Assembly (NCBI GenBank): GCA_900553925.1
Contig: USFH01000044.1
Span: 1-13,853 of the forward strand
From: an uncultured Clostridium sp.
GTDB lineage: Bacteria > Bacillota > Clostridia > Lachnospirales > Lachnospiraceae
Direction: 5' to 3'
Length of the DNA stretch: 13,853 nt
Made by a program: the position numbers and the translations under genes
Shown here: in pieces, positions 6,637-13,758 of the stretch
How the letters are laid out: each line of letters opens with the position of its first letter
How positions within the stretch are numbered: the first letter of the stretch is position 1
Notes under the pieces: model-generated
Seen by the model: only the letters and a program-made list of their open reading frames with translations
What the model was told of the DNA's origin: nothing
Databases searched by the model: none

Positions 6637-7545
6637 ATGATATATACGGTTACATTTAACCCGTCGCTTGATTATATTATGGATCTGACGGAATTTGAAC
6701 GAAATCAGGTAAATCGCGCGACAGCAGAGAAGATTCTGCCGGGCGGAAAGGGCATCAACGTATCGATCGTACTGCAGAATCTCGGTATCGACAACCGTGC
6801 AATCTGCTTTACATCAGGATTTACCGGAGAAGCTTTGAAAGCGTTGCTGATGCAGCGGGATATGAATGCGGATTTTATTGATATTGCAAATGGACTGACC
6901 CGTATCAATGTCAAGATGCGCTGTGGCGATGAAACAGAGGTCAACGGACAGGGACCGGAGATCAAGAGCGAGGATATCGCAGAGCTCTATGAGAAGCTTG
7001 GCTATCTGGATCAGGATGATTATCTGGTACTTGCGGGCAGCCTGCCGGACTGCATGGCCAAGACAACGTATATGGATATCATGCAGATGCTGCAATACAA
7101 TAACAACAAGATTATCGTGGATGCGACCGGAGAACTGCTCACGAATGTTCTTCCGTATCACCCATTTTTAATCAAGCCAAACCGTACCGAGCTTGGAAAT
7201 CTGTTCGGTGTGGAAGTAACGACGATGGATCAGGCAGAGATGTATGCGAAGCAGCTGCAGGAGCGTGGCGCGAGAAATGTGCTCGTCTCCATGTCATATC
7301 AGGGTGCAGTCCTTGTGACAGAGGATGGCAGAGTGATTCGCGCAGCCGCACCGAAGGGACAGGTGAAGAACTCTGTCGGTGCCGGTGATTCGATGCTTGC
7401 CGGATTCCTGGCAGGTTATATCGAGCGTGACGATTATGAGTATGCGTTGAAGCTTGGTATCTGTGCCGGAAGTGCCAGTGCATTTTCCGAGGAGCTTGCA
7501 ACGAAAGAAGAGATCGATACGCTGTTTCAGACACAGATGGCGTAA
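6637..7545 (+). CDS. fruK: 1-phosphofructokinase (PfkB family), first copy
   Basis: Phosphorylates fructose-1-phosphate to fructose-1,6-bisphosphate with ATP. The 302 residues carry the FruK/LacC subfamily hallmarks: N-terminal MIYTVTFNPSLDYIMDL, GGKGINVS at 36-43, GQGPEI at 105-110, VLAGSLP at 131-137, and the PfkB signature NSVGAGDSM at 245-253 with catalytic base Asp251. The N-terminal 260 residues align without gaps to the second copy at 9768, and 35 of the first 50 residues are identical. I chose ATG 6637 because GAGAAAGGA (6621-6629) lies 7 nt upstream; the TTG at 6610 is unsupported. It is a single-gene unit with its own promoter and a terminator right after the stop. Tagatose-6-phosphate kinase is a less likely alternative. 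A two-unit copy of the fruR operator motif lies in codons 17-23 (6686-6705). Confidence 0.92.
   Translation: MIYTVTFNPSLDYIMDLTEFERNQVNRATAEKILPGGKGINVSIVLQNLGIDNRAICFTSGFTGEALKALLMQRDMNADFIDIANGLTRINVKMRCGDETEVNGQGPEIKSEDIAELYEKLGYLDQDDYLVLAGSLPDCMAKTTYMDIMQMLQYNNNKIIVDATGELLTNVLPYHPFLIKPNRTELGNLFGVEVTTMDQAEMYAKQLQERGARNVLVSMSYQGAVLVTEDGRVIRAAAPKGQVKNSVGAGDSMLAGFLAGYIERDDYEYALKLGICAGSASAFSEELATKEEIDTLFQTQMA
6686..6705 (+). promoter_or_regulatory. Candidate intragenic FruR site in fruK1
   Basis: TGACGGAATT followed directly by TGAACGAAAT gives two TGAnnGAA units spaced exactly 10 bp apart, about 50 bases into fruK1. The first 13 bases are identical to 8880-8892 in the fruR control region, and the second unit is identical to 8975-8984 there. 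The codons (L-T-E-F-E-R-N) are ordinary, so chance cannot be excluded. Confidence 0.35.
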
Positions 7546-7553
7546 TTATAATA

Positions 7554-7586
7554 AAAAGCACAGTCCAGTTTGGATTGTGCTTTTTT
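7554..7586 (+). terminator. Intrinsic terminator of fruK1
   Basis: GCACAGTCC (7558-7566) and GGATTGTGC (7572-7580) form a 9-bp stem with one G-T pair and a 5-nt loop, flanked by an A-run and followed by six T's (7581-7586). It lies just after the fruK1 stop and separates fruK1 from the diguanylate cyclase gene. The A-run upstream could allow it to work in both directions. Confidence 0.88.
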
Positions 7587-7663
7587 ATGAAGAGTTGTCA
7601 GAAATATACAAAATGCTTTGCAAACCGTGAGTACAATGGTCGGGGGGAAAGGATATAAAATAA

Positions 7664-8794
7664 ATGATAAATATAGAAGAGATATTGGTGGCAAATGGAA
7701 TAACTGTACTGATGATGAGCTTTCTTCTGATTTGTAGACGAAAAAACAGAGAGATTCTTCATATGGAAGATAAGATATATGATGGAATGGCAATTGTAAA
7801 TTTGCTTGGAGCATTGGCTGAGACGGTTTCCTTTATGTTAGATGGAAAGGATTTAACAGGTGGCAGAGTAGTTAATTATATTTCCAACAGCTTGTGTTTT
7901 GTTGGAACGGTAAGTATCGGTTTGCTGTGGTGTATATATGTACAACTCCGTATTTACAGGAACTATAAAAGGATATTCCATAAAGTTGGAGTCATAATGA
8001 TTCCGTGGATTGTGGAAGTTATAGCTGTTTTATATAATCTTTTTGGTACGGAGTTCATATTTAAAATATCAGTAAACAATGAATATCAGAGATGCGAAGG
8101 CGCGATTCTTGGATATATTTCACTTATGATTTATTTTGCGCATAGTATATATTCGGTATATCATTCCAAAAAGCAGGGTGTTAATTTGAACTTTTTCCCG
8201 ATACTGTTTTTCGTTGGTCCCTGTGTGGTAGGCGTGCTGATTCAGTTTTTCTGCTATGGCATAACAACATCATGGGTGCTGGTTGCAGTAGCATTGACAT
8301 TTGTACAAATGCAGTCTTATGCGGAAAATTTATATATGGATGAACTGTCGGGACTGTTTAATCGCAGATATTTTAATGCGGTGCTTGCAGAAAGAGAAAA
8401 TACGAACCGAAGACCATTACATGGAATTATGATGGATATTAATAATTTTAAACATATAAATGATAATTGTGGTCACAATATAGGTGATCGTGCTATCTGT
8501 GTAATGGGAAATATTTTATTTAAATCTATACCGGATACAGGAATGGCAATTCGGTATGCAGGTGATGAATTTATCGTTTTGTTGTCAGATGTTGATAAAG
8601 AGCACGTTTTCTCTACGATGAATGAGATAAATAGTAATCTTGCCAAATTTAACAAGTGTAAGGAGGAAGTGTTTACATTAAGCGTGGCTATGGGGTGCAC
8701 AGAATTTGGAGAAGGGGATAATGCGGAAACATTTCTGATGCGTATGGATGAAAAAATGTATGAGGAAAAACGTAAGTTTCATACAGGAAAATAA
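7664..8794 (+). CDS. Membrane-bound GGDEF-domain diguanylate cyclase
   Basis: Predicted to make cyclic di-GMP from two GTP. The 376-residue protein has an N-terminal membrane half (about 1-220, roughly six to seven hydrophobic segments) and a C-terminal GGDEF domain (about 222-373). Conserved parts are MDELSGLFNRRYF, the metal-binding Asp258 in MMDINNFKHIND, GHNIGD, and the active loop RYAGDEF. The signature therefore reads AGDEF (299-303), a variant in which Gly1 is Ala. The RxxD inhibitory site normally upstream is missing (the segment is PDTG). The membrane half resembles no sensor domain I can name. Ribosome binding site AAAGGA at 7648-7653. The gene is visibly richer in A+T codons than its neighbours and is isolated by terminators on both sides, so it may have been inserted between the fructose genes. 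Confidence 0.88.
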   Translation: MINIEEILVANGITVLMMSFLLICRRKNREILHMEDKIYDGMAIVNLLGALAETVSFMLDGKDLTGGRVVNYISNSLCFVGTVSIGLLWCIYVQLRIYRNYKRIFHKVGVIMIPWIVEVIAVLYNLFGTEFIFKISVNNEYQRCEGAILGYISLMIYFAHSIYSVYHSKKQGVNLNFFPILFFVGPCVVGVLIQFFCYGITTSWVLVAVALTFVQMQSYAENLYMDELSGLFNRRYFNAVLAERENTNRRPLHGIMMDINNFKHINDNCGHNIGDRAICVMGNILFKSIPDTGMAIRYAGDEFIVLLSDVDKEHVFSTMNEINSNLAKFNKCKEEVFTLSVAMGCTEFGEGDNAETFLMRMDEKMYEEKRKFHTGK

Positions 8795-8806
8795 TCGGAT
8801 GAGTGA

Positions 8807-8842
8807 GAAAAAAGCAAGAGGCGTAAAGCCTCTTGTTTTTTT
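8807..8842 (+). terminator. Intrinsic terminator of the diguanylate cyclase gene
   Basis: CAAGAGGC (8815-8822) and GCCTCTTG (8828-8835) form a perfect 8-bp stem around GTAAA, preceded by an A-run and followed by seven T's (8836-8842). Confidence 0.92.
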
Positions 8843-8879
8843 GCTATAGTTTATGCACATTATTTTTATGACTGCATTT

Positions 8880-9012
8880 TGACGGAATTTGATTGAAAAA
8901 GTGACTAAAAAAGGTAAAAAAATGAAAGAAAATGATTGATAATGACGGAAAATGACGTTATCATATAGAAAAGTTGAACGAAATTGAAATAAAATGAATG
9001 CTTTTGACGGAA
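8880..9012 (+). promoter_or_regulatory. Phased 10-bp direct-repeat array, probable FruR operator
   Basis: TGA trinucleotides, mostly followed by nnGAA, recur on a 10-bp grid. One pair starts at 8880 and 8890. A run of four starts at 8923, 8933, 8943 and 8953 (blocks AATGAAAGAA, AATGATTGAT, AATGACGGAA, AATGACGTTA). A second run of four starts at 8975, 8985, 8995 and 9005 (TTGAACGAA, TTGAAATAA, ATGAATGCT, TTGACGGAA). The octamer TGACGGAA itself occurs at 8880, 8943 and 9005, i.e. 63 and 62 bp apart. The first run of four covers the -35/-10 promoter and the last unit overlaps the ribosome binding site of fruR. Some DeoR-family repressors, such as Bacillus IolR, are known to bind tandem direct repeats. 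Assigning this array to FruR autoregulation is inference. Confidence 0.65.
8936..8964 (+). promoter_or_regulatory. Promoter of the fruR-fruK-fruA operon
   Basis: TTGATA (8936-8941) and TATCAT (8959-8964) are separated by exactly 17 bp and are the best sigma-A match in the gap after the cyclase terminator. The spacer contains one complete repeat unit (AATGACGGAA) and part of the next, so a bound repressor would block RNA polymerase directly. Confidence 0.65.
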
Positions 9013-9021
9013 AGGAGAAAC

Positions 9022-9771
9022 ATGTTAGGAGAAGAAAGACAGCAGGCGATACTTGCAGCAGTAGAACAGAGACACAGCGTTTCCGTACAGGAACTGATGC
9101 AGCTTCTTGATATTTCCGAGTCCACGATCCGGCGGGATCTGAACGCACTGGATAAGGAAGGCAGACTGGTGAAGGTACATGGCGGTGCGATGGCAATCGG
9201 TGGAAGCTTCCATGTGAAGGATGATGCGGTGGAATACCGGAAGGAGATCAACCGGGAAGAAAAGATTGAGATTGCCAGATATGCGGCGGCATTGATCGAG
9301 GATCAGGATGTGGTGTATATGGATGCCGGAACGACAACCGAGCTGATGATCGACTATATCACAGCGAAGAATGTGATATTCGTCACAAACTCATTTGCAC
9401 ATGCAAAGCATTTGTCACAGAAAGGCTATACGACATATATCCTTGGCGGTGAGTTCAAGCCGGTCACAGAGGCAATCGTTGGAGAAGAAGCGATTATCTC
9501 TCTGGATAAATACAACTTCACGAAAGGCTTCTGGGGGGCGAACGGCGTGACAAAGGGCAACGGATTTACAACACCGGATGTCAAAGAAGCAATGGTGAAG
9601 AAGAAATCCATGCAGAAGACGAAGGAACGCTATGTGCTGTGCGACAGCAGCAAATTCGGTGAGATTTGTTCGATTAGTTTTGCGGAATTCAAGTCTGCAA
9701 GGATAATTACAACGAAGATTGAAAATAATGAGTACAGAGGAATGAAGAATATCACGGAGGTGAGCGTATGA
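9022..9771 (+). CDS. fruR: DeoR-family transcriptional repressor of the fructose operon
   Basis: The 249-residue DeoR-type regulator has an N-terminal winged helix-turn-helix (about 1-56, with SVQELMQLLDISESTIRRDLNALDKEGRLVKVHGGA, the family signature) and a C-terminal sugar-phosphate sensing domain (about 75-235, with DAGTTTELM). Such regulators typically release DNA on binding a phosphorylated sugar; fructose-1-phosphate is the expected ligand from the operon. ATG 9022 is chosen because AAAGGAG (9011-9017) lies just upstream and the protein then begins MLGEERQQAIL as in the family. The frame also has an ATG at 8998, which would overlap the ribosome binding site. It is the first gene of the operon and overlaps fruK2 by ATGA. 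The 10-bp repeat array in front suggests autoregulation. Confidence 0.92.
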   Translation: MLGEERQQAILAAVEQRHSVSVQELMQLLDISESTIRRDLNALDKEGRLVKVHGGAMAIGGSFHVKDDAVEYRKEINREEKIEIARYAAALIEDQDVVYMDAGTTTELMIDYITAKNVIFVTNSFAHAKHLSQKGYTTYILGGEFKPVTEAIVGEEAIISLDKYNFTKGFWGANGVTKGNGFTTPDVKEAMVKKKSMQKTKERYVLCDSSKFGEICSISFAEFKSARIITTKIENNEYRGMKNITEVSV

Positions 9772-10694
9772 TTTACACTGTTTCATTTAATCCCTCTCTC
9801 GACTATGTGCAGGATCTGGATTGCGTGAATCTTGGATATGTCAACCGTACCAGTGGCGAGAAGATTCTGCCGGGTGGAAAAGGAATCAATGTATCTATGG
9901 TATTGAAGAATCTTGGATTCGAGAATCAGGCACTTGGTTTTACGGCCGGATTTACCGGAGAGGTTTTGAAATCCATGCTGAGGGCAAAAGGTGTGGAAAG
10001 TGATTTTATTGAGTTAGATGCAGGCATGACACGAATCAATGTCAAAATCCGCGCGAAGGAGGAAACCGAGATTAACGGACAGGGACCGAAGATTTCCGCG
10101 GATGCATTGGAACAGCTATATCAGAAGTTAGAGACCTTGCAGGAGGGCGATATCCTTGTGCTGGCAGGTTCGATTCCGGAGAGCATGCCGCAGTCCGCGT
10201 ATATGGATATCATGAAGCGTCTGCAGGACAAGAAGTTGAAGATCGTTGTAGATGCGACAAGAGATCTTCTGGTGAATGTGCTTCCATATAAGCCTTTTAT
10301 GATCAAGCCGAATAATTTCGAACTCGGCGAGATCTTCGGAGTGGAGATCAAAGACAAAGACGATGTATGCAAATATGCGAAGAAGCTGCAGGAGCAGGGC
10401 GCACGGAATGTGCTCGTGTCCATGGCGGGTGATGGCGCGGTATTACTTGCGGAGGACGGAAGTGAGTACAGGGCAGAGGCTCCAAAGGGCACGGTGAAAA
10501 ATTCCGTAGGCGCCGGAGATTCGATGGTAGCTGGATTTATTGCCGGGTATCTGATTACAGATGGCGGAGCAGATGCGTATAAAAACGCATTTGAAATAGG
10601 CGTATGTACCGGAAGTGCGAGTGCATTTTCGGAAGAGCTTGCAACGAAGGAAGAAGTCGAAGGCTTGTATGTAAAGACCTTCGGCAAAAAATGA
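9768..10694 (+). CDS. fruK: 1-phosphofructokinase (PfkB family), second copy
   Basis: The 308-residue PfkB kinase converts fructose-1-phosphate, made by the PTS enzyme encoded next, to fructose-1,6-bisphosphate. It has GGKGINVS at 36-43, GQGPKI at 105-110, VLAGSIP at 131-137 and NSVGAGDSM at 245-253 with catalytic Asp251. The ATG overlaps the fruR stop (ATGA), and GGAGGTGA at 9756-9763 is its ribosome binding site. The order fruR-fruK-fruA is the standard fructose operon in many Firmicutes, so this is the primary copy. The paralogue at 6637 aligns without gaps for about 260 residues. This copy has a few extra residues (DGGAD) near the C-terminus. The fruA ribosome binding site follows the stop codon immediately. 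Confidence 0.95.
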   Translation: MIYTVSFNPSLDYVQDLDCVNLGYVNRTSGEKILPGGKGINVSMVLKNLGFENQALGFTAGFTGEVLKSMLRAKGVESDFIELDAGMTRINVKIRAKEETEINGQGPKISADALEQLYQKLETLQEGDILVLAGSIPESMPQSAYMDIMKRLQDKKLKIVVDATRDLLVNVLPYKPFMIKPNNFELGEIFGVEIKDKDDVCKYAKKLQEQGARNVLVSMAGDGAVLLAEDGSEYRAEAPKGTVKNSVGAGDSMVAGFIAGYLITDGGADAYKNAFEIGVCTGSASAFSEELATKEEVEGLYVKTFGKK

Positions 10695-10711
10695 TAAAGG
10701 AGGGGTTGCGT

Positions 10712-12649
10712 ATGCGAATTACAGATTTGTTAGACAAGAAGAGTATTTACCTTGGTGCGAAGGTAAACTCAAAGGAAGAGATACTGGATCGTGCCGTGGC
10801 CTTGATGGCAGAGAGCGGAAAGATCGCAGATGTTGACACATACCGCAAGGGTGTGTATGCAAGAGAACAGGAAGGAACAACCGGAATCGGAGAAGGAATT
10901 GCGATTCCGCATTGTAAGTCGGCAGCCGTGAAGCAGGCAGGACTTGCAGCGATGGTGATTCCGGATGGTGTGGATTTCGATTCGTTAGACGGCGAGCCGG
11001 TACATCTGCTGTTCCTGATTGCGGCACCGGATACCGCAGACAATGTCCATCTCGATGTACTGAGCAAATTATCCGTGCTTCTTATGGACGAGGATTTCAC
11101 GAATGCATTGAAATCCGCAAAGACGGTAGACGAATTCCTAAGTATCATTGATAAGGCAGAAAATGGTGATGCGATGCAGGAGGAAGCGATTCCGACTATC
11201 TCAGAAGCAACAAAGAAGATTCTAGCAGTGACAGGATGCCCGACCGGAATTGCACATACGTACATGGCAGCTGAGGCATTGGAGAAGAAAGCAAAGGAAC
11301 TCGGCTATGCGATCAAGGTAGAAACCAGAGGTTCCGGCGGAGCTAAGAATGTATTGACTGCAGAAGAAATCAAAGAAGCCGATGCGATCATCGTCGCGGC
11401 CGATACACAGGTGCCGATGGACCGTTTCCACGGCAAGAAGGTAATCATCTGCAAGGTGGCAGATGGTATCAATAAGGCAGAACAATTACTGACACGTGCA
11501 GCCGAAGGCAAAGCATCTGTCTATGAAGCAGGCGGTGATGCAGCCGAAAGCAAAGAGACCGAGGGCAAAGAAAGCGTCGGACACCAGATTTATAAGCATC
11601 TGATGAACGGTGTATCACATATGTTACCATTTGTCGTTGGCGGAGGTATTCTGATTGCACTTGCATTCCTGATTGATGGATTGCTCGTTGACTTAAACCA
11701 CGTTCCGCAGTATCTGATTGACAAGTATGGTTCGGTTGCAGATGTAAAGAGTAACTTCGGTACATTGACACCGGTTGCTTATTTCTTAAAGGCTCAGGTT
11801 GGTGGTGTGGCATTTAGTTTTATGCTGCCGATCCTCGCCGGATTTATCGCGATGAGTATTGCAGACCGTCCGGGACTTGCACTTGGTTTCTTAGGTGGTG
11901 CCATTGCGGCAAATGGAAAGTCCGGATTCCTCGGCGCACTGGCTGCCGGATTTATAGCAGGCTATGTTGTATTATTGCTCAAGAAGATTTTCTCGAAGCT
12001 TCCTTCTGCACTGGAAGGAATGGTGCCGATCCTGTTGATCCCGGTGTTTGGATTGCTGATTACCGGAGCGGGTATGGTGTATGTGATTGAACCGGTTGTC
12101 GGATTTATCAATACAGCTTTGAACAATGGATTGAAGAACATGAGTGGCGCAAATATTATCCTGCTTGGAGCATTGCTCGGCGCGATGATGGCAGTCGATA
12201 TGGGCGGTCCGGTCAACAAGGCAGCGTATGTATTCGGTACCGCGCAGATTGCAGCCGGAAATTATGATATCATGGCAGCGGTTATGATCGGAGGTATGGT
12301 TCCTCCAATCGCAATTGCAATCGCATCCTTATTGTTCAAGAACAAGTTCACAGAGCAGGAACGCAAGGCAGGCCCTACAAACTTTATTATGGGTCTTTCC
12401 TTCATCACAGAGGGTGCAATCCCATTCGCCGCAGCGGATCCGTTACATGTCATCCCGGCATGTGTAGTCGGTGCCGGTGTCGCAGGTGGACTTTCCGCAG
12501 CATTTAACTGTACACTGATGGCTCCACACGGTGGAATCTTTGTATTCCCGGTTGTCGGACACGCCGCAATGTATCTTGTCGCACTGGTAGTCGGAAGTAT
12601 CATCTCCGCACTCCTGCTCGGTGTATTAAAGAAGAAAGTAGTCGCATAA
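10712..12649 (+). CDS. fruA: Fructose-specific PTS transporter, fused IIABC components
   Basis: Imports fructose and phosphorylates it at C1 with phosphate passed from HPr. The 645 residues show three domains in the order IIA-IIB-IIC. IIA is about 1-148, with phospho-acceptor His67 in GEGIAIPHCKS. IIB is about 167-265, with phospho-Cys176 in AVTGCPTGIAHTYMAAEAL. The membrane IIC domain is about 290-640 with around eight to ten hydrophobic segments, starting IYKHLMNGVSHMLPFVVGGG and including MAVDMGGPVNKAAY and FITEGAIPFAAADP. An acidic linker (EAGGDAAESKETEGKES) joins B and C. ATG 10712 follows AAAGGAGGGG (10696-10705); the frame extends back into fruK2, but no better start exists there. The length is normal for Gram-positive FruA. 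No ptsH or ptsI lies nearby. Confidence 0.97.
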   Translation: MRITDLLDKKSIYLGAKVNSKEEILDRAVALMAESGKIADVDTYRKGVYAREQEGTTGIGEGIAIPHCKSAAVKQAGLAAMVIPDGVDFDSLDGEPVHLLFLIAAPDTADNVHLDVLSKLSVLLMDEDFTNALKSAKTVDEFLSIIDKAENGDAMQEEAIPTISEATKKILAVTGCPTGIAHTYMAAEALEKKAKELGYAIKVETRGSGGAKNVLTAEEIKEADAIIVAADTQVPMDRFHGKKVIICKVADGINKAEQLLTRAAEGKASVYEAGGDAAESKETEGKESVGHQIYKHLMNGVSHMLPFVVGGGILIALAFLIDGLLVDLNHVPQYLIDKYGSVADVKSNFGTLTPVAYFLKAQVGGVAFSFMLPILAGFIAMSIADRPGLALGFLGGAIAANGKSGFLGALAAGFIAGYVVLLLKKIFSKLPSALEGMVPILLIPVFGLLITGAGMVYVIEPVVGFINTALNNGLKNMSGANIILLGALLGAMMAVDMGGPVNKAAYVFGTAQIAAGNYDIMAAVMIGGMVPPIAIAIASLLFKNKFTEQERKAGPTNFIMGLSFITEGAIPFAAADPLHVIPACVVGAGVAGGLSAAFNCTLMAPHGGIFVFPVVGHAAMYLVALVVGSIISALLLGVLKKKVVA

Positions 12650-12654
12650 TATAA

Positions 12655-12680
12655 GGTCACACGACCGAAGAATTTTATAC
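12655..12680 (+). terminator. Weak possible terminator after fruA
   Basis: GGTC (12655-12658) and GACC (12663-12666) form a short 4-bp stem around ACAC, followed by a few bases and then ATTTTAT. The stem is too short for a confident intrinsic terminator, and it is the only candidate between fruA and the next promoter. Confidence 0.2.
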
Positions 12681-12724
12681 CATATAATTTTTATAATTGT
12701 ATATCGTTTTGATTCAATATTTAA

Positions 12725-12741
12725 ATATATTCTGAATATAT
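12725..12741. promoter_or_regulatory. Perfect 8+1+8 palindrome upstream of the second yitT gene
   Basis: ATATATTC (12725-12732) and GAATATAT (12734-12741) are exact reverse complements around a single T. The centre is 47 bp upstream of the -10 element. It could be an operator for a dimeric regulator, or simply an AT-rich coincidence. Confidence 0.3.
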
Positions 12742-12756
12742 CTGCCTCTTTTTTCA

Positions 12757-12785
12757 TACAAATCCACAGTCAGGTATGTTATAAT
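12757..12785 (+). promoter_or_regulatory. Extended -10 promoter of the second yitT gene
   Basis: TATAAT at 12780-12785 is a perfect -10 hexamer preceded by TGT at 12777-12779, making an extended -10. The -35 position 17 bp upstream reads TACAAA (12757-12762), which is weak. It is 43 bases before the ATG at 12828, and the upstream region is strongly AT-rich, as in an UP element. Confidence 0.7.
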
Positions 12786-12827
12786 ATATCTGCTTTTATA
12801 CATGTAAGAGAAAGGTATGGTCATTCT

Positions 12828-13688
12828 ATGGAATTCGATATTAAAAAAGACAGTAAACAGATTATCGTCATTATGCTTGCATCTATACTGATGGCTTTTA
12901 ACATCAAATCTTTTGTCCGGACAGGCGGTCTGTACCCGGGCGGCGCAACAGGTCTTACCCTGTTAATACAGCGTTCTTTTGAACTTTTTTTTCAAATAGA
13001 GATTCCCTATACAATCGTCAATGTAATTCTTAACGTGATCCCTATTTATATAGGTTTTCGTTTTATTGGCAAAAAATTCACATTATACTCCTGCCTGTGC
13101 ATTATGATGACTAATATTTTAACTGATATTATTCCGGGGTTTGCTATTACTTATGATACTTTGCTCATCAGTATTTTCGGCGGTCTGATCAATGGTTTTG
13201 TCATATCCCTGTGTTTATGGATGAATGCCACCACCGGAGGAACTGATTTTATTGCCATTTATTTCTCCGAGAAAAAAGGCATTGATTCCTTCAATATTGT
13301 ACTTGGAATCAACGCCATCATCCTGATTGCCGCCGGTATCCTCTTCGGTTGGGACAAGGCTCTGTATTCGATCATCTTTCAGTATACTTCTACACAGGTA
13401 TTGCATGTTCTGTATAAACAGTATCAACAGAATACACTGTTTATCGTCACGAACCGTGCAGAAGAGGTCATTGAGGCGATTGCCCAGTTGTGCAACCACG
13501 GTGCAACGATCATGGACGGGGAAGGCTCCTATGAGCATCATGAACGTAAGGTAGTCTATTCCGTAGTATCAAGCGCAGAATGCAAGCATGTACTTAGTGC
13601 GATCAGGGAAGTAGATCCCAAAGCGTTTGTAAATGTTATTAAGACTGAACAGATTTCTGGTCACTTCTACCAAAGACCACACGAATAA
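12828..13688 (+). CDS. YitT family membrane protein, second copy (DUF161 + DUF2179)
   Basis: The 286-residue protein has about five to six hydrophobic segments. It carries the family motifs LYPGGATGLTLL near residue 38 and a glycine-rich later segment, then a soluble DUF2179 domain from about 200 (TLFIVTNRAEEVIEAIAQLCNHGATIMDGEGSY). It is a divergent relative of the protein at 1196-2137: the DUF2179 parts share the pattern FIVT....V.EAI....NG.T..D..G.Y, while the membrane halves differ a lot. The likely ribosome binding site is AAAGG at 12811-12815, with a long spacing of 12. It stands as a single gene with its own extended -10 promoter and a strong terminator. Substrate unknown. Confidence 0.9.
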   Translation: MEFDIKKDSKQIIVIMLASILMAFNIKSFVRTGGLYPGGATGLTLLIQRSFELFFQIEIPYTIVNVILNVIPIYIGFRFIGKKFTLYSCLCIMMTNILTDIIPGFAITYDTLLISIFGGLINGFVISLCLWMNATTGGTDFIAIYFSEKKGIDSFNIVLGINAIILIAAGILFGWDKALYSIIFQYTSTQVLHVLYKQYQQNTLFIVTNRAEEVIEAIAQLCNHGATIMDGEGSYEHHERKVVYSVVSSAECKHVLSAIREVDPKAFVNVIKTEQISGHFYQRPHE

Positions 13689-13704
13689 TAATTATCAGAA
13701 CAGC

Positions 13705-13745
13705 AAAAGAGGACGTAACCGTATGGCTTGCGTCCTCTTCTTCAT
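13705..13745. terminator. Strong, probably bidirectional intrinsic terminator
   Basis: AAGAGGACGTAA (13707-13718) pairs with TTGCGTCCTCTT (13728-13739) in a 12-bp stem with one G-T pair and a 9-nt loop. Downstream on the + strand lies a T-rich stretch, and on the - strand TTTTGC follows. It sits between two converging genes, as expected for a shared terminator. Confidence 0.85.
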
Positions 13746-13758
13746 TTCTGCATAATTC

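Noticed and set aside
7595..7637. Promoter for the diguanylate cyclase gene (TACAAT at 7632-7637)
   Set aside because: The -10 is acceptable, but no recognisable -35 lies 16-18 bp upstream; left uncalled although a promoter must exist between the terminator and the gene.
10604..10711. N-terminal extension of fruA into fruK2
   Set aside because: The extension reads through the end of fruK2 in another frame; ATG 10712 has AAAGGAGGGG at the proper distance and begins as other IIA-fru domains do.
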